From Streptomyces goshikiensis (lineage in GTDB: Bacteria > Actinomycetota > Actinomycetes > Streptomycetales > Streptomycetaceae): a DNA stretch of 64,000 nt. The notes under the pieces were generated by a model, which ran no database searches, had not been told where the DNA came from, and worked only from the letters and a program-made list of their open reading frames with translations. A program made the position numbers and the translations under genes. Location: the NCBI RefSeq assembly GCF_014650555.1, contig NZ_BMVE01000007.1:186001-250000 (forward strand), read 5' to 3'. Below, piece by piece: positions 16,810-25,073 of the stretch. The first letter of the stretch is position 1. The number at the start of each line of letters is the position of its first letter.

Positions 16810-17541
16810 TCAGGCCGACGCGTTCCAGGCCGTTGTCAGGCCGTCCAGCCACGCGGGCGGCAGCTCGGCGGCGTCCCACTCCTCCCGCAGCGCCGAGGGC
16901 GCCGTGGCGAGGCGTTCCAGGACGGCGAGGCTGGTGGGGGAGTGGACGACGGAGTAGCGGCCGTGGATCGCGATGGGGCTGCCGGGGCCGTACTCCGTGT
17001 ACAGCCGCTCCAGACGGGCCCGGTGGGACGCGCTGAACTCCGTGAGCCGGCCGGCGTACTGGGCCCGCTGCCTGGAGCTCATCGTGCCGAGGATGGCGGT
17101 GAGGACCTCGGAGGTGACCTCCGGGTCGAAGTCGGAGACGGAGGTGAAGGAGAGGTAGAGGGGGGTGACCGCCACCTGCGCCCGCTCCAGCTCCATCCGC
17201 CGTACGCGCGGGCGCTCCTCGGGGGACTCGTCCGGCGCGTCGGATCCGGCGGAGCGGCGTCCGGCGCGGGTGGCGATCGCGCCGAGTTCGTCGACGACGT
17301 CGCGGGCTCCGTCGAGCCAGCCGGACTCGTACGGCTCGCCCTTGTCCCCCGGGGCGCTCCCCGCCCGGGCGGTGATCTCCTCGTACGCGCGGGCCAGGGC
17401 GCCCGCCTCGACGAGTCCGATCAGTTCCTCCGTGTCGCCGGTGAAGACGCCCGCGCGGGCGAGCAGCTGGAGGAGCGTCGTCTTGGCATTGGCGACGCTG
17501 ACCGCGTCCGGCAGCTGCGGTCCCTCTCCGGCGGCGTTCAT
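16810..17541 (-). CDS. Conserved hypothetical protein (243 aa)
   Basis: A soluble 243-residue protein that I do not recognise. It is mainly helical with an N-terminal 'ANAKTTLLQLLARAGVFTGDTEELIGLVEAGALARAYEEI', a charged linker around residues 75-115, and a C-terminal half with 'LYLSFTSVSDFDPEVTSEVL' and 'LERLYTEYGPGSPIAIHGRYS'. No signal peptide, membrane segment or enzyme motif is apparent. The ATG at 17541 has AGGAGG upstream. It is convergent with the aminopeptidase, with only 52 bp between stops. Confidence 0.8.
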   Translation of the reverse strand: MNAAGEGPQLPDAVSVANAKTTLLQLLARAGVFTGDTEELIGLVEAGALARAYEEITARAGSAPGDKGEPYESGWLDGARDVVDELGAIATRAGRRSAGSDAPDESPEERPRVRRMELERAQVAVTPLYLSFTSVSDFDPEVTSEVLTAILGTMSSRQRAQYAGRLTEFSASHRARLERLYTEYGPGSPIAIHGRYSVVHSPTSLAVLERLATAPSALREEWDAAELPPAWLDGLTTAWNASA

Positions 17542-17630
17542 CGGATCCTCCTCGTGACTCGGGCGGCGCGGCGCGGGGTACGCGTACGCGCTCGGTCCAA
17601 GGATGCAACGCCCGATGATCGAGTCGCGAA

Positions 17631-17674
17631 CCGCCACCGCCTCCGTACCCGGGCGGGTACGGAGGCGGTGGCGG
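17631..17674. terminator. Strong hairpin terminator of the SSI gene
   Basis: A perfect 20-bp inverted repeat (17631-17650 and 17655-17674) with a four-base GGGC loop lies 22 bp after the stop of the SSI inhibitor gene (17697). It is a likely intrinsic terminator for the minus-strand transcript. Confidence 0.85.
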
Positions 17675-17696
17675 GCGCGGGGGGAGGTCCGGCGGA

Positions 17697-18116
17697 TCAG
17701 AACGCGAAGGCGGCGTTCCCGTTCAGCGTCGCGGACATGGCGCACGAGTTGGAGAAGGTGTGCTTCCAGGCGATGCGGCTGCCCTTCCAGACGCCGTCCG
17801 CGGTGACGGTGACGGGGTCGTAGTGCATCGGACAGGCACGGTTGGTGTCCGGGGCCGCGAGGAGCGCGTCGAGGCTGCCGGCGGCGGCGTTGAGGGCCGC
17901 GCAGGCGCCCCGCGGGTCGGGGTGCGTGCCCTGGGCGGTCGGTGCGCAGCTGACGGTGGTCGCCCGTACGACGGTGGCGGCGTTCTCGCCCTGGGCGACG
18001 GCGAGGACCACGGCGGACGGGGCGTACAGGCTCGCGGGCTGAGCCTCCGCGATGCCGATGGAGCCGGCGATGGCGACGAGGGCGGCGGCGGAGACAGCAG
18101 CGATGCGGTGACGCAC
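17697..18116 (-). CDS. Streptomyces subtilisin inhibitor (SSI) family protease inhibitor
   Basis: A 139-residue secreted inhibitor. A signal peptide (~1-26, ending 'GIAEA') precedes the mature start 'SLYAPSAVVLAVAQGE', which is typical of SSI proteins. Four cysteines (57, 72, 95, 125) fit the two disulfides of the family. The reactive loop reads 'ACPMHYDPV', placing P1 at Met97, as in SSI itself ('CPMVYDP'), so subtilisin-like or neutral proteases are expected targets. The GTG at 18116 directly precedes the basic signal-peptide start; an in-frame ATG at 18146 would add ten residues. Its own terminator follows. Confidence 0.92.
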   Translation of the reverse strand: MRHRIAAVSAAALVAIAGSIGIAEAQPASLYAPSAVVLAVAQGENAATVVRATTVSCAPTAQGTHPDPRGACAALNAAAGSLDALLAAPDTNRACPMHYDPVTVTADGVWKGSRIAWKHTFSNSCAMSATLNGNAAFAF

Positions 18117-18453
18117 GACAAGACTCTCTTTCAATTCGAAGGACATGTGCAGCATTTGGCTGCGGTGTGTCGGGTTGACGTCGCTGAGTCTCTCGGGTCT
18201 GAAGGGCGCGCGCACATCGGTGACCGATTTCCGGACACTCCGTTCGCATGTCGGCGACCGAATGGTCGTTCGGCCAGCTCGGACGGGGTGTGTGCCCTTC
18301 GCGATCACGCGAAAACGGAGGGTGACGGCGGGAGTGACGTGCCGATCGCGGGCCGTTGACCTGCTGCCGGTCGCGCGCGGTTCATCGAACATCCATCCAG
18401 GCTGACCGGATAGTGCCGTTCCGGATGCTCCGCGGAGGGGGATTGAGGCTCGG
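18117..18453. other. Intergenic region upstream of the SSI gene
   Basis: About 340 bp between the SSI start and the stop of the M20 hydrolase. It must contain the SSI promoter. It is less GC-rich than its flanks, but I see no clear operator, RNA gene or coding sequence in it. Confidence 0.4.
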
Positions 18454-19749
18454 TTACGGGGCGCCGAGCCGGGCCAGCGCCGCCGTCGTCAGGGCCCGCA
18501 CGCCCGCCGGCAGGGCGGTACGGACGTCGGGGGCGAAGTCCGGCGCGTGGTTGGCCGGCAGGGCGGCCAGTTTCTGCGCCGCCGTCGTGCCGGGGGCCCG
18601 GGACCAGGCGGCCGGGCCGGCCGCGCCCAGCATCCAGTACCCGAGCCGGATGCCCCGCTCGCCGTGCACCTCCAGCCCCGCGTCACCGAACAGGGCGAAG
18701 TCCTCCGTCGCCAGCGACGGCGGCCACATCATCACCCGTTCGGCCCCGAAGGCGGCCGTGTGCGCCTCCCGTACGCTCGCCGTCACCCCCGGATCGGGAT
18801 GGGTGACCGGGGAGGCGGAGACCCGGAGGATCTCCGGCTCCCGGGGGCAGTCCGCGGCCGCGCACTCGGCCCGCACGATCCGTTCCACGGCCTCGGCGGC
18901 CCGGGCCAGCGAGGCCTCGCTCACCGCCCGGACCGTGAGCGCCAGTTCGGCGCGGTCCGGGATGACGTTGGCCCGGTCCCCGGCCCGGAACGAGCCGACG
19001 GTCACCGCCACCTGCTCCGCCGGGGCGGCCTCCCGCGCCACCACCGTCTGCAGCCGGGTCACCACGTGGGCCGCGGCGACGACCGGGTCCACGGCGAGGT
19101 GCGGGGCGCCCGCGTGCCCGCCGCGGCCGTGCACCACCACCTGGAAGGTGACGCTCCCGGCCGTCACGGGCCCGTACCCGTGGGCGACCATCCCGGCCGG
19201 CAGCGGCGCCGCGTGCTGGGCCAGGACCTCGTCGGGCCGGCCGCACCTGCGGTAGAGGCCGTCGGCCAGCATCGCCCGGGCCCCCTCCAGCGTCTCCTCG
19301 GCCGGCTGCCCCACCACCACGAGCGTGCCCCGCCAGGCCCCCGGCGTCCCGGCCAGCAGCGCGGCGGTGCCCGCAGCCGCGGCCAGGTGCAGATCGTGCC
19401 CGCAGGCGTGCGCCACCTCCCCCTCGGCCGCGTACGGAAGACCGCTCGTCTCCCGCACCGGCAGGGCGTCGAGCTCGGCCCGCAGCAGCACCGTGGGACC
19501 GTCGCCGTTGCGCAGCACCCCGGCGAGCCCGTGTCCGCCGATGCCGCGCGTCACCGCGAACCCGGCGGACTCCAGCCGGGCGGCGAAGCGGTCCGCCGTA
19601 CGCCGCTCCGCGCCCGACAGCTCGGGATCCCGGTGCAGCTCCAGGTAGAACGCCGTCAGGGCGTGCAGGTGCGCGTCCAGCCGGGCGAGCGGCGCGGGGA
19701 CGGGCGGGGAGGCGGGTGCGGCGGCGGAGGAGGGTACGGGGCCGGTCAT
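18454..19749 (-). CDS. M20-family amidohydrolase/peptidase
   Basis: A 431-residue zinc hydrolase of the M20/ArgE/HipO (IAA-amino acid hydrolase-like) group. Metal and catalytic motifs are visible: 'LLRAELDALPVRE', 'HACGHDLHLAAAAG', 'GQPAEETLEGA' and the dimer-domain 'VHGRGGHAGAPHLAVDPV'. Family members cleave N-acyl or amide bonds of amino acids. Start ATG 19749. It is transcribed divergently from the RiPP precursor with 163 bp between starts. It could be the border of the RiPP cluster or a tailoring or immunity enzyme; the sequence does not decide. Confidence 0.88.
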   Translation of the reverse strand: MTGPVPSSAAAPASPPVPAPLARLDAHLHALTAFYLELHRDPELSGAERRTADRFAARLESAGFAVTRGIGGHGLAGVLRNGDGPTVLLRAELDALPVRETSGLPYAAEGEVAHACGHDLHLAAAAGTAALLAGTPGAWRGTLVVVGQPAEETLEGARAMLADGLYRRCGRPDEVLAQHAAPLPAGMVAHGYGPVTAGSVTFQVVVHGRGGHAGAPHLAVDPVVAAAHVVTRLQTVVAREAAPAEQVAVTVGSFRAGDRANVIPDRAELALTVRAVSEASLARAAEAVERIVRAECAAADCPREPEILRVSASPVTHPDPGVTASVREAHTAAFGAERVMMWPPSLATEDFALFGDAGLEVHGERGIRLGYWMLGAAGPAAWSRAPGTTAAQKLAALPANHAPDFAPDVRTALPAGVRALTTAALARLGAP

Positions 19750-19790
19750 GCGGCCATGATCGGACAGCCGTTCCGGAGGCGGTGCGGCAG

Positions 19791-19826
19791 GGCGCTGACA
19801 CGTGGTGTCAGAGGAGTGTCAGCGCC
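19791..19826 (+). promoter_or_regulatory. Candidate SARP box and inverted repeat upstream of the RiPP precursor
   Basis: Two copies of GTGTCAG start at 19805 and 19816, an 11-bp period. This is the arrangement SARP-family activators bind, usually just upstream of the -10. A weak -10-like AAGGGT follows at 19830-19835. The second copy also pairs with 19791-19801, giving a perfect 11-bp inverted repeat (19791-19801 with 19816-19826). A 7-bp arm at 19795-19801 mirrors the first copy. The sites are about 90 bp upstream of the precursor start, and a SARP gene lies in the same cluster. Confidence 0.6.
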
Positions 19827-19912
19827 GCGAAGGGTCGGGTGACGGCGGCACCGGCTCTGATGGGGACAGACACGGCACGGCCCCGTGCCCGCCCGCACCA
19901 GAAGGAGTCACC

Positions 19913-20086
19913 ATGGAGAAGTCGCCGCTCGCCTCGCTCGCGGAGGAGATCCTGGAGCTGGAGTCGGAGACCTTCGAGATCTCCGACTACTCGGACGCCA
20001 GCGAGGTCGTGCTCGCCGGTTCGACGAGCTGCAGCTCGACCTCGACCTGCTCCTCGACCACCAGCACCACCTCCTGTTCCGCCTGA
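19913..20086 (+). CDS. RiPP precursor peptide (thiazolylpeptide/azole-type)
   Basis: A 57-residue peptide with a clean division. Residues 1-36 form an acidic leader ('SLAEEILELESETFEISDY' then '...EVVLAG'). Residues 37-57 contain only Ser, Thr and Cys apart from the last Ala: 10 Ser, 7 Thr and 3 Cys (Cys40, Cys46, Cys55). This matches thiazolylpeptide-type bacteriocin precursors, whose Cys become thiazoles and whose Ser/Thr become azoles or dehydroamino acids. A likely leader cleavage site is after Gly36 or nearby. The ATG at 19913 is set by GAAGGAG upstream; the frame stays open upstream to 19802 without a ribosome site. It is the only plus-strand gene of the cluster, convergent with the enzyme operon, and ends before a strong terminator. 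It probably has its own SARP-driven promoter. Confidence 0.93.
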   Translation: MEKSPLASLAEEILELESETFEISDYSDASEVVLAGSTSCSSTSTCSSTTSTTSCSA

Positions 20087-20108
20087 TCCACCGGGCCGCG
20101 CGGACACC

Positions 20109-20145
20109 GGCGCCCCGCCCCTCGCCGAGCGAGGGGCGGGGCGCC
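20109..20145. terminator. Bidirectional terminator between precursor and enzyme operon
   Basis: A perfect 16-bp GC-rich inverted repeat (20109-20124 and 20130-20145) with a five-base loop. It lies between the precursor stop (20086) and the stop of the convergent YcaO gene (20160), so it insulates the two transcripts. Confidence 0.88.
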
Positions 20146-20159
20146 GCCGTTCACGGTTC

Positions 20160-22100
20160 CTACGGGAACGGGTGCGGAACCATCCGGACCTCCGCCTCGG
20201 TCAGGTCGGTCGCCCGCAGCCCCGCCCGCCGCGGCGCGCTCCGCAGCCTCGGCAGGTACGGCGCCCGCTGCCGGGACCACCCGAAGTCGATCGGCAGCAG
20301 CCCCGGCACCACCGCGCACACCGTGCGCAGCCCGATCCGCCGCTGCTCCGGCGTGGTCTGGTCGACGACGATGACGTCGTGCCCCGCCCGCGTCAACTCC
20401 TGTACGCAGCACAGCAGATCGTCCCTCAGGTCGCCGGTGCGCGGCCGCCCGTCCTCCGTCCAGGACCGGTAGACCTCGTCCATCGCGCGCACGGCCACCG
20501 GCTCCCGGTAGGGCCGTACGTGCTCCGCCATCGCCGGCAGACCGTACAGCTGGGCGTGGTCCTTCAGATGCCGCACGCGGCTGAAGTCCCGCGCCATCTC
20601 CTCCAGTTCACCCCGCCGCTCCTCGACCTGGCGGGGCAGGTGCGGAATGTAGGTGAGGACCTCCGACAGCGCCGCCTCCACGGCCGCCGCCGGATCGAGC
20701 GCCGCGCCGGCGCCGAAGGAGAACAGCCCCGGACCGCCGTCGCGCCGCACCGCCAGCCCCGTCACCACCGGCACCGCGAGGTCGATGCGGTTGTCGAAGG
20801 CGTGCACGTCGTACCCCTGGAGCGACGCCCGGTCGGCCATCGTGCGCACCGCCGTCCCCGGCACCGTCGCCAGGTCGATCTCGGTCAGCGGCAGCCCGCC
20901 GTACCAGGCGATCAGGAACGCGTCCCGCTCGATGAGTTCGAGCAGCGCCCCGAGCAGCGCCTCCTCCAGACAACTGCCGATCGCGCAGCCGTTGGAGCAC
21001 TCGAAGACGAAGTTGTCGGCGGCGACCCCCGCGCTGTAGTGCACCAGCCGGGCCGGGACCAGGACGGGCCGGTCGTCGCGCAGCGAATGCCCGTACACCC
21101 AGGGGATCGGCCGCTCCGGGTCGAAGGGGGACACGAGCGGGTCGTCACGGTAGGTCTCGGGAGCGTAGAACCCGCACTCGGCGGGGTCCAGGGCGCGGTC
21201 GCCCAGCTCCGCGTAGGAGGCGGTGAGCAGCGAGTTCCCGGTGCGGCGGTGGGTTCCGGCGTACCGCTCCAGCCCCTCCAGGTGGGCGAGGTCGCGGCTC
21301 GCGGCGAAGCTGTTGGCCTGCCCGCTCCAGGTGACGTCCGTCAGCCCCGCGTACCCGCGCATGAACACGCTCCCGGCGACCGGCGCGGTCGTCGGCGAGG
21401 TGACGTTGAGCCAGGTGCCGCCCCCGAGCACCCCCGTCACCGGATTGGCCAGCGCCGCGTACGGCATCGGGTACGAGGACGCGGCCCGCAGCCGCTGGGC
21501 GCCGGGGTCGGGCTTGGGGCGGGACTCGGGCGAGAAGGGCCGGGGCGCGTCGGTGCCCCGCGGCCCGCAGTCCGGGCACAGCGGGTCGGCGAGCAGCGGG
21601 TACGTGCGGATCCGCAGCGTCTCCAGGTCGAGGCGCGACACCTGCGGCAGCGCCCGGTCGGCCGCCTCCGCCCCGCCGGGCGCGCCCGCCCGACCGCCGT
21701 GGACGGCCGCGTGCAGCGCCGACACGGCGTCGTACGCGTACCGGGACAGCCGGGGCCATTCGGGGCCGGCCGGGGTGCCCGGCCCGCCGCCGGTCTCCAG
21801 CGCGTCGCGCTCGCTGCGGCTGCGCAGCCGCTGGCGGCGCATCGCCAGGCACTGGCCGCACGCCGGCGCGGTGCCGTCCCCGCCCCAGGGGCCGACGAGG
21901 ACCTCGCGCGCGGTCAGGTGCACCGTCGCCCCGGGCCGGACCGCCGCGAACGGGTCGGCGGCGCGCGGCCCCAGGGCGTCGTGGACGCCCAGGGTCACCA
22001 CGACGGCGCCGAGCGGCTCCAGCGCCCGGGCGAGGTCCCGGCGGGCGGCCTCCAGGGGAGTCCCGTCCGGGGCGAGGGGGCGTACGGACGGCGTCGTCAT
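20160..22100 (-). CDS. YcaO-domain cyclodehydratase (first copy)
   Basis: A 646-residue YcaO protein that would form azolines from Cys, Ser or Thr in the precursor core using ATP. The N-terminal ~200 residues carry two CxxC pairs ('CGQC', 'CPDC') that could bind zinc. The C-terminal YcaO fold shows 'AHLEGLERYAGTH', 'SNGCAIGSCLEEALLGALLE' followed by 'LIERDAFLIAWYGG', and 'VVDQTTPEQRRIGL'. It ends exactly in 'PHPFP', the PxPxP C-terminus of azoline-forming YcaO enzymes. The ATG at 22100 overlaps the stop of the ABC permease (ATGA), and it is the last gene of the operon. It is closely similar to the YcaO gene at 30585-32531 (shared 'GLLPIDFGWSRQRA'), so the cluster has a duplicated cyclodehydratase. 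Confidence 0.92.
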   Translation of the reverse strand: MTTPSVRPLAPDGTPLEAARRDLARALEPLGAVVVTLGVHDALGPRAADPFAAVRPGATVHLTAREVLVGPWGGDGTAPACGQCLAMRRQRLRSRSERDALETGGGPGTPAGPEWPRLSRYAYDAVSALHAAVHGGRAGAPGGAEAADRALPQVSRLDLETLRIRTYPLLADPLCPDCGPRGTDAPRPFSPESRPKPDPGAQRLRAASSYPMPYAALANPVTGVLGGGTWLNVTSPTTAPVAGSVFMRGYAGLTDVTWSGQANSFAASRDLAHLEGLERYAGTHRRTGNSLLTASYAELGDRALDPAECGFYAPETYRDDPLVSPFDPERPIPWVYGHSLRDDRPVLVPARLVHYSAGVAADNFVFECSNGCAIGSCLEEALLGALLELIERDAFLIAWYGGLPLTEIDLATVPGTAVRTMADRASLQGYDVHAFDNRIDLAVPVVTGLAVRRDGGPGLFSFGAGAALDPAAAVEAALSEVLTYIPHLPRQVEERRGELEEMARDFSRVRHLKDHAQLYGLPAMAEHVRPYREPVAVRAMDEVYRSWTEDGRPRTGDLRDDLLCCVQELTRAGHDVIVVDQTTPEQRRIGLRTVCAVVPGLLPIDFGWSRQRAPYLPRLRSAPRRAGLRATDLTEAEVRMVPHPFP

Positions 22101-22852
22101 GTCCGGTTGCTCCAGCGGAAGGTCTTCAGCCCGATCGCGCCGAAGAGGAGGGCGAAGCCGAACAGGACCGCGCAGCCGGTTCCGATGGTGGCGAGGGACC
22201 CGCTGCCGGTGAGGGCGCCGGTCGCCGCGTCGTTGAGGTAGCGCAGCGGCAGCACGCGCGAGACCTGCCGGAGCCACGACGGCATCATGTCCAGCGGCAG
22301 GAACGAGCCGGACAGGAACGCCATCGGCACCATCAGGCAGTTGGCGATCGCGGCGACGGCCTCCGGGGTGTTCGCGTACGTGCCGACGATCACCCCGATG
22401 GCGAGGAACGCGGTGATGCCGAGCACGAGGGCGGGCAGCACCAGCGGCCAGCGGCCGTCCAGGGTCAGCCCGAAGCCCGGCAGCATCGCGACGGCGACGA
22501 ACACGGCCGCCTGGACCACGCCGACGGCGAGGGCCAGTACGTACCGGGAGGCGAGCACGGTCGTCAGCGGGGTCGGCGTGAGCCGGATCAGCCGCAGCAG
22601 GTCGTCGCGCCGCCACTGCATCAGGGTGAAGGCGATGCCGAAGACGGCCGCGTTGGCTACGCCCCAGGACATCACCCCGGGCGCGATGTACGAGATGTAG
22701 GGGCGGCCGGTCTCCTCCACGTCCTGGCCGCTGAAGATCAGGCCGAAGACGACCAGGAAGAGCAGCGGGAAGGCGAAGGTGAAGAAGAGGGTGGCCTTGT
22801 CCCGGACCTGGGCCCGGTAGCCGGCGGCGGTCAGGGCCGTGTACGCGCTCAT
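22097..22852 (-). CDS. ABC-2 type transporter permease
   Basis: A 251-residue integral membrane protein with six hydrophobic segments and the ABC-2 pattern ('DKATLFFTFAFPLLFLVVFGLIFSG' at the N-terminus, 'FLSGSFLPLDMMPSWLRQVSRVLPLRYL' late). With the ATPase just upstream it should form an exporter for the mature RiPP, perhaps also giving self-resistance. Both ends are coupled by 4-base ATGA overlaps, to the ATPase (22849-22852) and to the YcaO gene (22097-22100). Confidence 0.92.
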   Translation of the reverse strand: MSAYTALTAAGYRAQVRDKATLFFTFAFPLLFLVVFGLIFSGQDVEETGRPYISYIAPGVMSWGVANAAVFGIAFTLMQWRRDDLLRLIRLTPTPLTTVLASRYVLALAVGVVQAAVFVAVAMLPGFGLTLDGRWPLVLPALVLGITAFLAIGVIVGTYANTPEAVAAIANCLMVPMAFLSGSFLPLDMMPSWLRQVSRVLPLRYLNDAATGALTGSGSLATIGTGCAVLFGFALLFGAIGLKTFRWSNRT

Positions 22853-23877
22853 GCCTGGTGCTCCGTCTGCGTGTGGGGGCCGGCCTGGGGGCCGAGGTGT
22901 CCGGCGGCGGTGTCTGCGGCGCCGGGGTCTGCGGCGGCGGGATGTGCGGCCCCGGGATGTGCGGCGCCGGTGAGTTCGAGGTAGACGTCCTCCAGGGTCG
23001 CCGTACGGGTCATCACCCCGTCCAGCCCGGTGAGCGCGTCCACCGCCTGCAGCACCTTGCCGGGCGTCGCCGTCTCCAGCACCAGCGAGCCGCCCTGCAC
23101 GGTGGCCCGGTCGACGCCGGGCAGCGCGGCGGCCTCCTCGACGCCGAGCCGCCCCTGCGGCAGCAGCAGCCGGGAGGGTGCGCCCGCCGCCGTGACCAGC
23201 CGGTGCGGCGAGTCGAGCGCGGCCGTCCGGCCGTCGACGAGGATCGCGACCCGGTCGCACAACGCCTCGGCCTCGTCGAGGTGGTGGGTCGTGTAGACGA
23301 TCGTGCGGCCCTCGCTCTTGAGGGCGCGCAGCACCTCCCACAGGTCGCGGCGGGCCTGCGGGTCCAGGGCGGCCGTCGGCTCGTCCAGGAAGATCAGTTC
23401 CGGGTCGTGGACGAGGGCGGAGGCGATGGCCAGGCGCTGGCGCTGACCGCCCGAGAGGTTCTCCACCAGGACGTCGCACTGCTCGGTGAGCCCCACGGTC
23501 TCCAGCGTGCGGTCCGCGGCCTCCGGGCCGCGGCGGTACAGCCCGGCGACGGTGACGAGGTGCTCGCGGGCGCTCTGGCGCACGAAGAACGCCGAGGCCT
23601 GGGTCTGCACGCCCATCCGGGGCAGCAGCGCGGTGTCGCGGGGCCAGGGGCTGTGCCCGAGGACCCGGACCGTACCGGAGTCCGCCTGCCGCAGCCCCTC
23701 CATGATCTCGATGAGGGTGGTCTTGCCCGCCCCGTTGGGGCCGAGCAGGCCGAAGAACTCGCCGCGGCGCACGTCGAGGGAGACCCCGTCCACCGCCTGG
23801 CGGTCGCCGTAGCGTTTGCGCACGTCCTGGACGGAGATGGCCGGGGAGCCGGGCGGCTGGTTGCTGTCAGTTGTCAT
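22849..23877 (-). CDS. ABC transporter ATP-binding protein
   Basis: A 342-residue DrrA-type ATPase. Walker A is 'GLLGPNGAGKTTLIEIMEGL', signature 'NLSGGQRQRLAIA', Walker B 'LIFLDEPTAALDPQ' and H-loop 'TTHHLDEAEAL'. The extra C-terminal domain typical of multidrug or antibiotic exporters (~220-310) is followed by a low-complexity tail of repeated Ala-His-Pro/Ala-Asp-Pro units. ATG at 23877 with GAGGA upstream. It partners with the permease at 22097-22852. A 71-bp gap separates it from the M50 gene upstream; this is the only junction between 20160 and 28935 without overlap. Confidence 0.93.
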   Translation of the reverse strand: MTTDSNQPPGSPAISVQDVRKRYGDRQAVDGVSLDVRRGEFFGLLGPNGAGKTTLIEIMEGLRQADSGTVRVLGHSPWPRDTALLPRMGVQTQASAFFVRQSAREHLVTVAGLYRRGPEAADRTLETVGLTEQCDVLVENLSGGQRQRLAIASALVHDPELIFLDEPTAALDPQARRDLWEVLRALKSEGRTIVYTTHHLDEAEALCDRVAILVDGRTAALDSPHRLVTAAGAPSRLLLPQGRLGVEEAAALPGVDRATVQGGSLVLETATPGKVLQAVDALTGLDGVMTRTATLEDVYLELTGAAHPGAAHPAAADPGAADTAAGHLGPQAGPHTQTEHQA

Positions 23878-23948
23878 GGGGCGTGCGTTCCTCTGTGTGT
23901 GCGAGCGGTCCGGACGGCGCGCCGGCCCGGGGTGGTTCGGTCGTGGGG

Positions 23949-25073
23949 TCAGGTGGTGACGGCGTACCAGACGGCTCCCGTGAGGCCGGCCGCGAGCAGC
24001 AGGACGAGCAGCGCGGAGCCGATGCCGTACGCCAGGTAGAGGCGACGGGCCCGCGCCGGATACGCGGCGGCGGCCGCCCGGTCGCGCATCCTTAGCCGCA
24101 GGTACCCCGAACTCGCGGGCGCCAGCCGTGTCACGCGCAGGCCGTGGCCGAGCATCGTGTAGCCGTCCAGCGGGGGCAGCGGCAGCAGGTTGACGAGCGC
24201 CTGCGCACTGCCGAGCAGCAGGAGCGCGCCGAGCGCGCGGCGGGTGGGATCGCCCTCTGGCAGCGCCGCCCACCAGCCGAAGAACGGCAGCAGGAACAGC
24301 AGGTTGGCGAAGGCGCCCGCGCAGGCCACCGCCACCTGGTGCCGACGGCGCGCCAGGAAGCGGTAGTTGTCGACGACGCAGTACATGATGGCGACGGGCA
24401 GCCGCCACCGCAGCCCGATCTCACCGACGGTCCCGCCGAGGTGGCGGGCCGCGATGCCGTGCGCGAACTCGTGCAGCGCGGTGCTCAGCCACATGAGGGT
24501 GGCCACCGCCAGCAGGGGCGCCGGATGGCGCAGCAGCCACCCCAGCCCGTCGGCCAGTTCACCGAACGAGACGGCCAGCGCCGCCTCCATGGCCAGGCAG
24601 CCGAGCAGCAAGGCGACGAGCACCACGGGGTGCAGCAGCGGGCGCAGGGCCCGGTGCAGCCGCGCCGTGGCGGCGTCGGCGTCGGCGACCAGCCGCAGCC
24701 GGCCGCGGAGCAGGGTGCCCTCCAGCGGGCCCCCGGGCGGTGCGGGCGTGGCCGGCGGCGGCCCGCCGGCGAGCAGCCGGCGGGTGCCGAGCAGGGCCAG
24801 CAACTGCTGCCAGTTGCCCTCGCCGAGCCGCCGCCCGAAGGCCTGCGCGTACGCGGCGCCGATCTCGGCGAGGCTGCGGGAGCCGTCCAGCCGCGAGACG
24901 AGGAAGAACTCCTTCGGCCCGATCTCGAACGAGGCCCCGGACACCGGGTCCTTGACCAGGTGGACGGTGGCGGCCCCGTTGAGCAGCGGAGCCGACAGCA
25001 GGACGTCCGGCCGCAGGGCGGGCCGGTGCCCGAGCAGTCCCGCCGGGCCGGGCGCGGGGGAGGGGCCGGTCAC
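23949..25073 (-). CDS. M50-type membrane metalloprotease with PqqD-like N-terminal domain
   Basis: A 374-residue membrane protein. Residues ~35-100 look like a PqqD/RRE-type winged-helix domain ('FEIGPKEFFLVSRLDGSRSLAEIGAAYAQAFG'), which in RiPP systems binds leader peptides. The rest is an S2P-like zinc protease: 'ALHEFAHGIAARHLGG' (HExxH at 201-205), 'NLLPLPPLDGY' (third ligand Asp303), and about six membrane segments. It may remove the leader peptide at the membrane, next to the ABC exporter encoded downstream. The GTG at 25073 overlaps the stop of the SpaB_C-type gene (GTGA). The substrate is inferred from context. Confidence 0.85.
   Translation of the reverse strand: MTGPSPAPGPAGLLGHRPALRPDVLLSAPLLNGAATVHLVKDPVSGASFEIGPKEFFLVSRLDGSRSLAEIGAAYAQAFGRRLGEGNWQQLLALLGTRRLLAGGPPPATPAPPGGPLEGTLLRGRLRLVADADAATARLHRALRPLLHPVVLVALLLGCLAMEAALAVSFGELADGLGWLLRHPAPLLAVATLMWLSTALHEFAHGIAARHLGGTVGEIGLRWRLPVAIMYCVVDNYRFLARRRHQVAVACAGAFANLLFLLPFFGWWAALPEGDPTRRALGALLLLGSAQALVNLLPLPPLDGYTMLGHGLRVTRLAPASSGYLRLRMRDRAAAAAYPARARRLYLAYGIGSALLVLLLAAGLTGAVWYAVTT

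Noticed and set aside
19802..19912. Longer N-terminus for the RiPP precursor (frame open from 19802)
   Set aside because: The upstream part runs through the SARP-like repeats and has no ribosome site, while GAAGGAG precedes the ATG at 19913.
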